Source: Tsukamurella asaccharolytica (lineage in GTDB: Bacteria > Actinomycetota > Actinomycetes > Mycobacteriales > Mycobacteriaceae). Taken from it: 64,000 nt of DNA. The notes beneath the pieces are model-generated. The model saw only the letters and a program-made list of their open reading frames with translations. It had not been told where the DNA came from and searched no databases. The stretch's first letter is position 1. Each line of letters starts with the position of its first letter. The stretch lies in the NCBI RefSeq assembly GCF_007858435.1, contig NZ_VIGW01000002.1:496001-560000 (forward strand). The letters run 5' to 3'. This document shows, piece after piece, positions 26,769 to 36,200 of the stretch. The position numbers were made by a program, and so were the translations under genes.

Positions 26769-27350
26769 GTGGCCATCAACCGCTCCGACGTGCTGACCTC
26801 CGCGATCGGTGTGCTCGACCGGTCGGGCCTGCCGGACCTGACGATGCGTCGCGTGGCGGCCGACCTGGGCGTCGCGCCCGGCGCGCTGTACTGGCACATC
26901 CCGAACAAGCAGTCGCTGCTCGCCGCGATCGCCGACACCATCCTCGCCGACCCGTCGCTGGCCGCGGCGGCGTCGAAGTCGCGGATGCGCTGGGACCGCC
27001 AGCTCACGGGGTACGCGCACGCCCTGCGCGCGGTGCTCCGCAAGCACCGCGACGGCGCCGAGGTGGTCTCGGCATCTCTCGCCTCGCAGCTCGGTACCAG
27101 CAACCTGCAGGCGCAGATCGCCGAGATCGCGGCCAGCGCCGGCGCTGCTCCCGCCGACGCGAACGCCGTCGGGCTCACGCTGACGCACTTCGTCGTGGGC
27201 TTCACGTTCGAGGAGCAGACTCGCGAGGCCATGGCCCGGGCGGGCGCCGCCGCGGGCGAGCTCGACCAGCCCGGCACCGACCGGGCCTTCGCCGGCGGCG
27301 TCGACCTCATCGTCGACGGCCTGCGCGCCCGCACCGTCGCGCCCGCCTGA
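26769..27350 (+). CDS. bioQ: TetR-family regulator, BioQ-like
   Basis: A 193-residue TetR repressor. The N-terminal helix-turn-helix is LPDLTMRRVAADLGVAPGALYWHIPNKQSLLAAIAD at about residues 20-57. The C-terminal ligand/dimer domain has the TetR_C-like GLTLTHFVVGFTFEEQT. Divergent placement next to bioYMN and the palindrome between them match BioQ, the biotin regulator of corynebacteria. It starts at GTG 26769, 40 bases from the bioY start, so the shared spacer must hold both promoters. The name rests on context and operator type. Confidence 0.82.
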   Translation: MAINRSDVLTSAIGVLDRSGLPDLTMRRVAADLGVAPGALYWHIPNKQSLLAAIADTILADPSLAAAASKSRMRWDRQLTGYAHALRAVLRKHRDGAEVVSASLASQLGTSNLQAQIAEIAASAGAAPADANAVGLTLTHFVVGFTFEEQTREAMARAGAAAGELDQPGTDRAFAGGVDLIVDGLRARTVAPA

Positions 27351-27396
27351 GTCGCCCCCGCCACGTCCCTGCGGCGCGTCCGCGAGCGGGCTGCGG

Positions 27397-27837
27397 TCAG
27401 GACAGGTCGACGGCGCGATCCACGGCGTAGCCGTATCCGGCGATCCCGAATCCGGCGATCACGCCGGAGGCGACGGGCGAGACGTAGGAGTGGTGCCGGA
27501 AGGCCTCGCGCGCGTGGACGTTGGAGAGGTGCACCTCGATGACCGGAACCTCCGGAATCACCAGGGCATCGGCGAGCGCCACTGAAGTGTGCGTCCACGC
27601 TGCCGGATTGATGACGATGGCCGAGAAGTTCTTATCGCGTACAACATCGTGGATCCACTCCAGCAACTCGGCCTCATCGTTCGTCTGCCGAACCTCCGCC
27701 TCTGCCCCCCGCGCGGCCGCGGCCCGATGACAAACGTCGACCACGTCGGCGTACGAATATTCGCCGTAGACCTCCGGTTGCCGAACCCCCAGCAGGTTCA
27801 AGTTCGGTCCGTTCAGCACCAGAATGCGGGCTTTCAT
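27397..27837 (-). CDS. aroQ: 3-dehydroquinate dehydratase, type II
   Basis: A 146-residue type II dehydroquinase: LVLNGPNLNLLGVRQPEVYG (with the catalytic Tyr of this loop), VINPAAWTHTSVAL, EVHLSNVHAREAFRHHSYVSPVASG, and GFGIAGYGYAVDRA. It converts 3-dehydroquinate to 3-dehydroshikimate. No other aromatic or quinate genes are nearby, so it may be a second copy used outside the main shikimate cluster. I set the start at ATG 27837; the frame is open further but only this start fits the family. It is divergent from the EspR-like gene. Confidence 0.92.
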   Translation of the reverse strand: MKARILVLNGPNLNLLGVRQPEVYGEYSYADVVDVCHRAAAARGAEAEVRQTNDEAELLEWIHDVVRDKNFSAIVINPAAWTHTSVALADALVIPEVPVIEVHLSNVHAREAFRHHSYVSPVASGVIAGFGIAGYGYAVDRAVDLS

Positions 27838-27856
27838 ACGAGCGACAATAGCTGTC

Positions 27857-27868
27857 CGTCGATCGACG
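27857..27868. promoter_or_regulatory. Palindrome in the aroQ / EspR-like divergent spacer
   Basis: CGTCGATCGACG is a perfect 12-bp palindrome, 20 bases upstream of the aroQ ATG in the 118-bp divergent region. It could be an operator, but a 12-bp palindrome of common bases may arise by chance. Confidence 0.35.
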
Positions 27869-27955
27869 TATAGGGGATACATGTCCCATGCCGCACACAT
27901 CCGCCCCGCACATCATGTAATCTCCCAGTATTCGCAATCTGGAAGAGAGGGCCTC

Positions 27956-28342
27956 ATGACGACGTTCGCGGCCAAGCTGAATCGGCTTTTCGAGGTCGTG
28001 CATCCCGCTGACCGGGGGCCCTACACCTCGTCGGAGTTCTGCCGGATGGTCGAGGAGGGCGGCGGCAAGCTGTCCGTCCCCTACCTGTCGCAGCTGCGGT
28101 CGGGCCGGAGCTCGCGCCCCGCCTACGACATGGTGGCGTCGATCGCGCAGACCTTCGGCGTCCGCGCCGAGTACTTCTCGGACCCGCTGTACGAGCGCGA
28201 GGTCCTGAGCGATCTGGAGCTGACCCGCGAACTGCGCGAGTCGGGCATGCTCGAGATGGCGCGTCGGTCGACGAAGCTGTCGGCGGACCGTCGCGCGGCT
28301 CTCGCCGGCCTCCTCGCCGAGTTCGAGGCCGAGGAGCAGTAG
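27956..28342 (+). CDS. EspR-like XRE transcriptional regulator
   Basis: A 128-residue helix-turn-helix protein resembling mycobacterial EspR (Rv3849). The start TTFAAKLNRLFEVVHPADRGPYTS and SVPYLSQLRSGRSSRP are near-identical in pattern to EspR. The C-terminal helical part (about residues 75-128) corresponds to the dimerisation region. EspR is a nucleoid-associated regulator of secretion and envelope genes, but shorter EspR-like proteins are numerous, so orthology is not claimed. ATG 27956 follows a GGAAGAGAGG ribosome site. Its stop is 6 bases from the convergent MAB_1171c-like gene. Confidence 0.85.
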   Translation: MTTFAAKLNRLFEVVHPADRGPYTSSEFCRMVEEGGGKLSVPYLSQLRSGRSSRPAYDMVASIAQTFGVRAEYFSDPLYEREVLSDLELTRELRESGMLEMARRSTKLSADRRAALAGLLAEFEAEEQ

Positions 28343-28348
28343 GGGAGC

Positions 28349-29401
28349 TCAGCGCACCCGCTCCAGCAGGGGCGACGGGGTGTGCTGGGTCCTTTTCGCG
28401 ATGGCGGACGTCCACCGCGAGGTCCGCCAGCCCGACGGGGGCTCGAGATCGACGGCGTGCACGGAGCCGTACGGCGCGTCGCGATCCAGCCAGCGTGCCA
28501 CCGCGGCGGCGCGGTCGGACGGCGAAGCCTCGGACAGCTTCCCCTCGCCCGGACTGGCCAGCATCGCCCACCCGTCGAGCACGACGATGGCGCGCGCCTC
28601 CGCGGTCTCGACCCAGCCTCCCCCCTGGCGCACGACTGCCTCGAGTTCGGGGAAGAGCTCCTTGACCTGCTCGTACGCGGGCCGGAAGGAGAACCACTCG
28701 CGCGCCGAGATGAGGATCGACGTCAGCCACGACGCCATGAGCACCAGCGTCCAGCTGGCGAACGCCGCGTCCAGCATGAACCGGTTGAGCCGGAGCACCC
28801 ACACGCCGACCTGCAGCTGCTGCAGCAGGACCCCGCCGGCGATGACGTTCGCGACCGCGACGATCGCCAGCAGCACGCCGCCCAGCGCCAGGATGCGCAG
28901 CTGCGTGCGGTGCACTCGGCTGCGCTTGGACACCCGCCAGGTGGACACCGCCACGACGAGCGCCGTCGCCCCGAGGCACGTGTAGATCAGCGCCGTCTCC
29001 ACGGCGAGCCCGAAATCGCCGCCGAAGCCCAGCCCCGTCGGATCGCCGACGCGGCCGAGGATCGCACCCACCACGATCACGACGCCGACGACGGCGAGGG
29101 GCGTCGCCCACGCCGCCAGCCGGACGCGGGTCAGCCGGCCGTCGAGCGCGAAGGCGAAGACCAGGGCGCCGAAGCACGCCACCAGCAGCAGTAGCCGCTG
29201 GACGGTCACGACCTCGAGCTCGGTCATACCGAGACGGACCAGCGCGCCGATCGACACCGGGGTATCGAGCGTCACCATCACCGCCAGCGCGACAGCGGTG
29301 AGCAGCGCGCCACCGGCGGGGGGATTCCTGTTGGTCTGCCAGCGGCTGAACCTCTCCAGTGCACCGAGCCACAGGATCGGTGCGACGAGTGACGCGATCA
29401 T
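28349..29401 (-). CDS. MAB_1171c-like membrane protein
   Basis: A 350-residue protein with about seven membrane helices in the first 230 residues (opening MIASLVAPILWLGALERF) and a soluble C-terminal domain (about 240-350) with EWFSFRPAYEQVKELFPELE. The layout resembles the MAB_1171c family of putative transporters found in mycobacteria; no transport activity is established. Its ATG overlaps the stop of the upstream ImmA/IrrE-type gene (ATGA), so the two form a unit. The EspR-like regulator converges on it. Confidence 0.72.
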   Translation of the reverse strand: MIASLVAPILWLGALERFSRWQTNRNPPAGGALLTAVALAVMVTLDTPVSIGALVRLGMTELEVVTVQRLLLLVACFGALVFAFALDGRLTRVRLAAWATPLAVVGVVIVVGAILGRVGDPTGLGFGGDFGLAVETALIYTCLGATALVVAVSTWRVSKRSRVHRTQLRILALGGVLLAIVAVANVIAGGVLLQQLQVGVWVLRLNRFMLDAAFASWTLVLMASWLTSILISAREWFSFRPAYEQVKELFPELEAVVRQGGGWVETAEARAIVVLDGWAMLASPGEGKLSEASPSDRAAAVARWLDRDAPYGSVHAVDLEPPSGWRTSRWTSAIAKRTQHTPSPLLERVR

Positions 29402-29823
29402 CCGAGCAGTTCGTCGACCACGGAGTCGACGCGCGTGATCGTGTGCCCGGCCTTGACGCGGCGCACGAGCAGCGTGGCGAAGGACTCCGCCTCCGCCTCG
29501 CACCGCGCGGCCTTGCCGCTGTCGGGGTCGGAGGAGCAGCCCTGCTCATGGTCGAGCACGAGGTGCCCCAGCTCGTGTGCGAGCGTCTGCTCGAAGGTGG
29601 CGACCCCGCTGGAGACCACCAGGACGTCCCGTTCGTCGGAGCGCAGCCACATCCCGAAGACGCCCACGGGCAGCGTCATGCGCTGCACGTCGATCCGACG
29701 GCCGAGGTGATCCGCGTACGCGGCGACCACGTCGGCGACGGTCCTGGGGCCCGATCCGGACTGCGGGGTCACCGCACGCACGACGGCGCGTACCGCGCGT
29801 GTCGGCCTGTCGGATCCCCTCAT
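29398..29823 (-). CDS. ImmA/IrrE-family (M78-like) metallopeptidase
   Basis: A 141-residue protein with the zinc-peptidase motif HELGH at residues 83-87, followed by an EAEAESFATLLV helix that supplies the third metal ligand. ImmA/IrrE proteases cut XRE-type repressors in phage, ICE and radiation-response switches. Here the EspR-like XRE protein encoded 1 kb away is the natural candidate target. ATG 29823 is preferred; an in-frame ATG at 29889 would give 163 residues. It is translationally coupled to the MAB_1171c-like gene. Confidence 0.82.
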   Translation of the reverse strand: MRGSDRPTRAVRAVVRAVTPQSGSGPRTVADVVAAYADHLGRRIDVQRMTLPVGVFGMWLRSDERDVLVVSSGVATFEQTLAHELGHLVLDHEQGCSSDPDSGKAARCEAEAESFATLLVRRVKAGHTITRVDSVVDELLG

Positions 29824-29926
29824 GCACGAAACTGTATACGCCGTTTCGTCGACGCCACGAATGTTGCGATCCTCGTCGCACTGGTTCACCCCGATTCCGC
29901 GAGGTGACGGCGTCTAGACTCGCGGG

Positions 29927-32900
29927 GTGCCCGAACCGTCCGACGCTGTCCGCACCGCCCGCACCACGGCCCGGACCGCCGCGCTCACCGGCGTTCTCGG
30001 GGTACTGTTCGCGCTGCTCACCCCCTTCATGCCGGTCCAGCAGTCGACCGCGGCGCTGGACTGGCCGCAGCGCGGCTCGCTCGAGGCCGTCACGGCTCCG
30101 CTGCTGTCCTACGTCCCCGATCGGGTCGACGTCGCCGTCCCCTGTTCCGCCGTCAACGAACTTCCCGGGGGCTCGGGGACCCTGGTCGCGACGGGGCCGG
30201 TCGGCTCGCCCGAGACCGTCCGACGGGGCATGACCATCGGCGTCAACACGCTCCCCGACCAGCGCCGCGTGCTGGAGGTGGTCGTCCGAAACACCCCGCT
30301 GCTCAGCGTCGATGTGGCGGCCCTCGCCGCCCCCGGCTGCGGCGCGATCGTCTTCTCGGGCGATGCGAAGACCGTGCAGGCCGAAGTCAGGGGTGTCACC
30401 GGCCCCGACGGCAAAGCCCTCGCCGGGGGGAAGGACAACGGCTTCGACTACCGGCCCCAGGTCGTCGGAGTGTTCACAGACCTGCACGGCGCAGTCACGG
30501 ACAGCACGAGGATGCAGTTCCGTGCGAGCGTCGACACCCGGTACTCGACCGTGCCTGCCGCCTCCCGGTGGGTCGTCATCGTCCTCGCCCTCGCGCTGAT
30601 CCTGGCGAGCCTCGTCGCGCTGCACCGGCTCGACGTCGCGGCCGACGGCCGGCGGCACCGTCGGCTCCTGCCCGCGGGCTGGTGGCGCCCGACCAAGCTC
30701 GACAGCACCGTCATCGCGCTGCTGGTGACCTGGCACGTGATCGGCGCGAACACCTCCGACGACGGCTACATCCTCACGATGGCGCGCACTGCGGAGGCCG
30801 CGGGCTACACCGCGAACTACTACCGCTGGTACGGCGCGCCCGAGACTCCGTTCGGCTGGTACTACCAGGCCTTCGCGTGGCTCTCGCACCTCTCGACCGC
30901 CAGCCCGTGGGTGCGGCTGCCCGCCCTGATCTGCGGCATCGCGACGTGGCTCATCATCAGCCGGGAGGTGGTGCCCCGGCTCGGCCGCGCGGCGCGCTCA
31001 CGGTTCGCGCTCTGGGCCGCGGCAGGCGTGTTCCTGGTCTACTGGTTCGCCTTCAACAACGGCCTGCGCCCCGAGCCCGTGATCGCGTTGGGCGCGCTGC
31101 TCACCTGGTGCTCGGTGGAGCGCGCCATCGCGACGGGGCGGGTCCTGCCCTTCGCGGCCGCGGCGATCTTCGCGGGGTGGACTGTGGCCGCCGGGCCGAC
31201 GGGCATCATGACGGTCGCCGCGCTCCTCGCGGGGGTGCGGCCGGTGGGCCGGCGGATCCTGGCCCGGGCCCGCTCGAGCCCCGTCGGTTCCCGGCTGACG
31301 GTCGCCGCGTACGTCGCTCCCGTGCTGGCCGCCGGAGTGCTGCTGGTGCCGATCATCTTCTCCAAACTGACCGCGTCGGCGTTCGTGCAGAAGACGCTCA
31401 TGCAGTCCGACGTGGGCACCGTCGTCGACACCAAGAAGTGGTACAACGAGATCGACCGGTACTCGGCTCTCTTCACGTTCACGGCCGACGGCGGCGTCGC
31501 CCGACGGTTCGCGGTCATCATCACCCTCGCCTGCCTGCTGTTCGCGGGCGCGGCACTGCTGCGCAAGGGCCGGATCCCCGGCGCGAGCCTCGGCCCCAGC
31601 CTGCGCCTCGTGGCCGTCACCCTCGGCGGGCTGCTGCTGCTCATGTTCACGCCCACCAAGTGGACCCACCAGTTCGGCGCGTTCGCGGGCCTCGCCGGCG
31701 CGCTGGCGGCCCTCGCGGCGATCGTCCTGGCCCCGGCCGCGCTGCGCAGCGCCCGCAACCGTGCCCTCAGCGCCGCGGTGGTCCTGCTGGTCCTCGGATT
31801 GTCGTTCAGCGGCCCGAACGGCTGGTGGTACGCCAGCAACTTCGGCGTCCCGTGGGGCGAGTCGTCGGTGCTGGCCCTGGGCACGGTGTTCTTCGTCGGT
31901 GCCGGCATCGCGCTGCTGGTCGCGGGCTGGCTGCACTTCCACGAGCCGGATCCGGCTCCCGTTCCGGCCCGGGCGAAGCGGCTCGCCGACGCCGTCGGCC
32001 GGCAGTCGTCGATCACGTGGGCCGCCTGGGCGGTGGTGCTCCTGTGCATCGGTTCGATGCTGGCGACGACCGGCATCACCCAGTTCTCATCCTTCTCCAA
32101 CGGCAAGGCGAACCTGCGCGCGCTCGGCGGCCAGGGCTGCAACCTGGCCGACTACGTGCTCACCGAGCCGGACCCCACGTCGGGCCTGCTCGTGCCGCTC
32201 GACGGGAACGTCCGCGACGGCCTCGCGGGGCCGGGCACCACCGGGGTCTCGCCCGACGGGGTGCCCACGATCATCAACGCCACCACCAGCTCGAACACCG
32301 ACGACTCGAGCACGTCGCTGGACGCGATGGCTCGGCTGCCCCAGGACACCACGTCGGGCCTGACGTCGACGGCCGGGATCAACGGCTCGCGCATGCGCCT
32401 GCCCTACGGATTGGACCCGGCGCGCACCCCGGTGCTCGGCTCGTACTCGCAGGAGGCGCAGATCAAGGCGCAGGTGGTCTCGAAGTGGTACCCGCTGCCC
32501 GCGAAGGCCGCGGACCGTTCGCTCATCACGCTGTCGGCCGCCGGCAGGTTCACCGACGACGAGCTCTACCTCGAGTACTCCACCGACGCGCCGTCCGCCG
32601 GCGCGGAGCCGAGCGTCGCGGGCAAGAAATCCTTCATCGACATCGGCCCGAAGCCGGCCTGGCGCAACCTGCGCCTGCCGCGCACCGACCTGCCCGCCGA
32701 CGCCACAGCGATCCGCGTGGTCGCGATCGACGACGACCTGGCGATCGACCACTGGCTGGCGGTGACCCCGCCGCGGGTGTCGAAGCTGGTGACGGCGCAG
32801 GAGCTGATCGGTTCCACCGAGCCCGTCCTGCTCGACTGGACGTCGGGCCTGGCCTTCCCCTGCCAGCGGCCGTTCGGCCACAGCAACGGCGTCGCCGAGG

Positions 32901-33178
32901 TGCCGCAGTGGCGCATCACGCCCGACCAGAACCTCGCTCCGGTGACCACCGAGTGGGAGGGCATCCTGGGCGGCGGCCCGCTGGGCTGGACGCAGATGCT
33001 ACTGCAGCAGGAGAAGATCCCCGGCTACCTCCGGGGCGACCTCGGGCAGGACTTCGGCGACGTGATGCGACTCGTGCCGTACTCCCAGGCCCGTGCGGCG
33101 GATCTCACACTCGGCACGCGCACCGTCTGGGGAACGCACGTCGAGGCGCCGATCCGCAAGGACCGGACCGATTCCTGA
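29927..33178 (+). CDS. embC: Arabinofuranosyltransferase EmbC-type
   Basis: A 1083-residue GT53 membrane enzyme, the first of three. It has about 13-15 membrane helices in residues 20-650, with a catalytic loop reading NTSDDGYILTMAR (Asp278-Asp279) and, further on, the TPTKWTHQFG segment conserved among Emb proteins. A carbohydrate-binding soluble domain follows, with LPYGLDPARTPVLGSYSQ and FPCQRPFGHSNGVAEVPQWRI. It uses decaprenyl-phosphoryl-arabinose on the outer face; EmbC in mycobacteria builds lipoarabinomannan. Naming rests on order embC-embA-embB. Met285 aligns with EmbB Met306 of M. tuberculosis. It starts at GTG 29927. Confidence 0.9.
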   Translation: MPEPSDAVRTARTTARTAALTGVLGVLFALLTPFMPVQQSTAALDWPQRGSLEAVTAPLLSYVPDRVDVAVPCSAVNELPGGSGTLVATGPVGSPETVRRGMTIGVNTLPDQRRVLEVVVRNTPLLSVDVAALAAPGCGAIVFSGDAKTVQAEVRGVTGPDGKALAGGKDNGFDYRPQVVGVFTDLHGAVTDSTRMQFRASVDTRYSTVPAASRWVVIVLALALILASLVALHRLDVAADGRRHRRLLPAGWWRPTKLDSTVIALLVTWHVIGANTSDDGYILTMARTAEAAGYTANYYRWYGAPETPFGWYYQAFAWLSHLSTASPWVRLPALICGIATWLIISREVVPRLGRAARSRFALWAAAGVFLVYWFAFNNGLRPEPVIALGALLTWCSVERAIATGRVLPFAAAAIFAGWTVAAGPTGIMTVAALLAGVRPVGRRILARARSSPVGSRLTVAAYVAPVLAAGVLLVPIIFSKLTASAFVQKTLMQSDVGTVVDTKKWYNEIDRYSALFTFTADGGVARRFAVIITLACLLFAGAALLRKGRIPGASLGPSLRLVAVTLGGLLLLMFTPTKWTHQFGAFAGLAGALAALAAIVLAPAALRSARNRALSAAVVLLVLGLSFSGPNGWWYASNFGVPWGESSVLALGTVFFVGAGIALLVAGWLHFHEPDPAPVPARAKRLADAVGRQSSITWAAWAVVLLCIGSMLATTGITQFSSFSNGKANLRALGGQGCNLADYVLTEPDPTSGLLVPLDGNVRDGLAGPGTTGVSPDGVPTIINATTSSNTDDSSTSLDAMARLPQDTTSGLTSTAGINGSRMRLPYGLDPARTPVLGSYSQEAQIKAQVVSKWYPLPAKAADRSLITLSAAGRFTDDELYLEYSTDAPSAGAEPSVAGKKSFIDIGPKPAWRNLRLPRTDLPADATAIRVVAIDDDLAIDHWLAVTPPRVSKLVTAQELIGSTEPVLLDWTSGLAFPCQRPFGHSNGVAEVPQWRITPDQNLAPVTTEWEGILGGGPLGWTQMLLQQEKIPGYLRGDLGQDFGDVMRLVPYSQARAADLTLGTRTVWGTHVEAPIRKDRTDS

Positions 33179-33235
33179 CGGGGTTTCCCGACCTGCGTGG
33201 TCACCCGGACTGAGAATCCCGTAAGCGATCCCGAC

Positions 33236-33251
33236 TTCCCCGGACGGGGAA
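33236..33251 (+). terminator. Hairpin between embC and embA
   Basis: TTCCCC and GGGGAA form a 6-bp GC-rich stem with a GGAC loop, 58 bases after the embC stop and 38 bases before the embA start. There is no T-tract, so it may be an mRNA-stability or attenuation structure instead of a terminator. Confidence 0.35.
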
Positions 33252-33288
33252 TCGGTTCTCGCAGCTGACTCGCATAGCATGAGCATCC

Positions 33289-36200
33289 GTGTCCGTGCCT
33301 ACGTCCCGCTCCGAGTCGGAGCCCGGCCCGCAGCGGCGAGCCGCTACCACAGCTCCGCCGCGAGCCGCCGGCATCGCCCGCCTCGTCGCGGTCGTCGCCG
33401 GTGCCGTCGGCCTCCTGCTCTGCCTGCTGACCCCGCTGCTGCCCGTGCAGCAGACCACCGCCGCGCTCGACTGGCCGCAGCTGCGGCCGGGGGCCGAGAG
33501 CGCGGAGGTCACGGCCTCCCTCGTCGCGCAGTCGCCGGCCGACCTCACGGCGACGGTGCCGTGCTCGGCGATCACTCGCGCCGCCGCCTCCGGAGGCACG
33601 GTCCTCTCGACGCTGCCCGCGGGCACGGGTGCGGCCCGGGAACTGGGCCTGAGCGTCACCGTCGGAGCACCGGGACCGGGCCAGGCCGTCACGGTGGCCT
33701 CGCGCAACACCGTCATCGCCGCGGCGCCGGTGGACCGGCTGCGCGGCTGCTCTCAGCTGCGGGTGTGGTCGAACGCCGCCGAGGTGGCCGCCCGATTCGA
33801 GGGCATCGACGTGGCCGGGTCCATCCCCACGGAGAATCGGCCGGTGGTGGGCGGCGTCTTCACCTCCCTGAAGGCCGCCGACGTGGCGGCCGCGGGCCCG
33901 GGCCTACGCCTGCGCGCCGACCTCGACACCCGTTTCGAGCTGTCCCCGTCCCCGCTCAAGGCCGCCGCGATGGGCATCGGCCTGCTCAGTGTTCTCGCCT
34001 CGCTCGTCGCGCTGTGGCTGCTGGACCGACACTTCGGCCACCACCGCCGGGCGCCGCACCGCAGCATCGGGCAGCTCCTGCGTCCCCGGCCCGTCGACGT
34101 GGCCGTCCTCGGCGGTCTCGCGCTGTGGACCGTGCTCGGCGCGGGCAGCTCCGACGACGGCTACATCCTCTCGATGGGCAAGGTCGCGTCCGAGGCCGGC
34201 TACACGGCCAACTACTACCGCTTCTTCGGCGCCCCCGAGGCCCCGTTCGACTGGTACTACAGCCTCCTCTCGCACTGGGGCTCGATCAGCGCCAACGCGA
34301 TCTGGATGCGACTGCCCATGCTCGCCGCGGGCGTCGTGACGTGGCTGCTGCTCAGCCGCGTGCTGCTGCCCCGCCTCGGGCCGGGCGTCCGTCGCTACCC
34401 GCTGGCCGTGTGGGCCGCGGGCGCGATGCTGCTGGCCTTCTGGTTCCCGCTGGCCTCGGGCCTGCGCTCGGAGCCGATCATCGTGCTGGGCACGATCGTC
34501 ACGTGGGCGGCCGTCGAGCGCGCGGTCGCCACGCATCGCGCGCTGCCCGCGGCGGTGGCCGCGATGGCCGCGGGCCTGACCTTGGGCCTCGCCCCGCAGG
34601 GCGTGATCGCGGCGGCGCTGCTGCTGGCCTCGTCGGCGGCGGTGCTCCGCGTGCTGGTCGCGCGCCGCCGCGAGGCCGGGCTGGCCGCCCTGGTGCTACC
34701 GGTCCTGGCCGCGGCCGCGGTGATCGTGCCGATCGCCTTCCGCGACCAGTCGCTGGCGTCCGTCGCCGAGGCCATCCGGATCCGCCTCGAGGTGGGCCCC
34801 GCGGCGCCGTGGACGCAGGAGTACCTGCGCTTCTTCTTCCTCACGGTCGAGACGACCGACGGCTCGCTGGTCCGCCGCGTACCGGTCTACCTGTTCGTCA
34901 TGTGCCTGTTCGTGGCGCTGTTCGTCATGCTCCGCAGCCGTCGCATCCCGCGCATCGCGCCGGGGCCGGTGTGGCGCCTCGTGGGTGCCGTCTTCATCGC
35001 CGCGGCCCTCCTCTCGCTCACGCCCACCAAGTGGACGGTGCACTTCGGGGTGTACGCGGGACTCGCCGCCGCGCTGGCCGCGGTGACGACGGTGGCGGTG
35101 GTCGAGGCCGCGCGCACGTCGATCCGGAACTTCACCTTCTTCCTGTGCGGCATGCTGTTCGCGCTGGCCGCCGCCTTCGCGGGCTTCAACCTGTGGTCCT
35201 GGCCCTACCTGTGGGGGGTGCCGTGGTTCGACCGGCAGCCCGAGGTCGTCGGGATCACCTTCAGTAAGGCCTTCCTGGTGCTGGCCGGCCTTGCCGGGGC
35301 GCTGGCCGCGTGGCAGCACTTCCGCATCGATTTCCGTGGCCGCGGCGAGGGCGGCCTCGTCGAGGACGGCACCGTCGACGACACGGCCCTGGAGGACACG
35401 CAGCTGGCCAGCCACACACGGGCCGACCGGGATCAGGCCCTGCGCAGTCGGCGCAGGCTGCAGCTGGCCTCGCTGCCGCTGGTCGTGGTCCTGGGCTTGC
35501 TGGTGCTCGGCGAGGGCGCGATCTTCGCGAAGGCGTACGTCTCGAATCCGGCGACGTACACCGTGGCCAAGGGCAACCTGGACGCGCTGCGCGGCACGAG
35601 CTGCGGCATGGCGCGCTCGGTGCTCGTGGAGACCGACCCCAACGCCGACATGCTGACCTCGGCCGAGGGTCGCGCGACCGCGCAGGCGCTGGTCGGTCCC
35701 GGCTCGACGGGATTCACCCCCGACGGCATCCCGGACGAGTTGAAGCCCCTCGCGATCAGCTCGGCGCCCGGCCAGATCAACATGGCCTCCCCGATCACCT
35801 CGCCGTTCACGTCCACGGCGGCGACGGCGGGCACCGGCGGCGGCACCGGGCCGCGCACCGTCAACGGCAGCACCGCCGCCCTGCCCTTCGGGCTGGATCC
35901 GGCGCGCACCCCCGTCGTCGGCTCGTACGGCCAGAACACGGTGCCCGCGGAGCTGTTCAGCGACTGGTACGGGCTCCCGCCACGGTCCGCCGACCGCCCG
36001 CTGGTGGCCTTCGCCGCGTCGGGCGCGATCGCCTCCGTGGGCCCCACCGGCAAGAAGGAGTACGGCCAGCCCGTGACGCTGGAGTGGGCCGAGCGCCGCG
36101 CCGACGGCTCGATCGGCGCCCGCGGCGTCATCGACCCGATCGACCCGGGTCCGAACAAGCCCTGGCGCAACCTGCGGGTGCCGATGGACGCGATCCCGCC

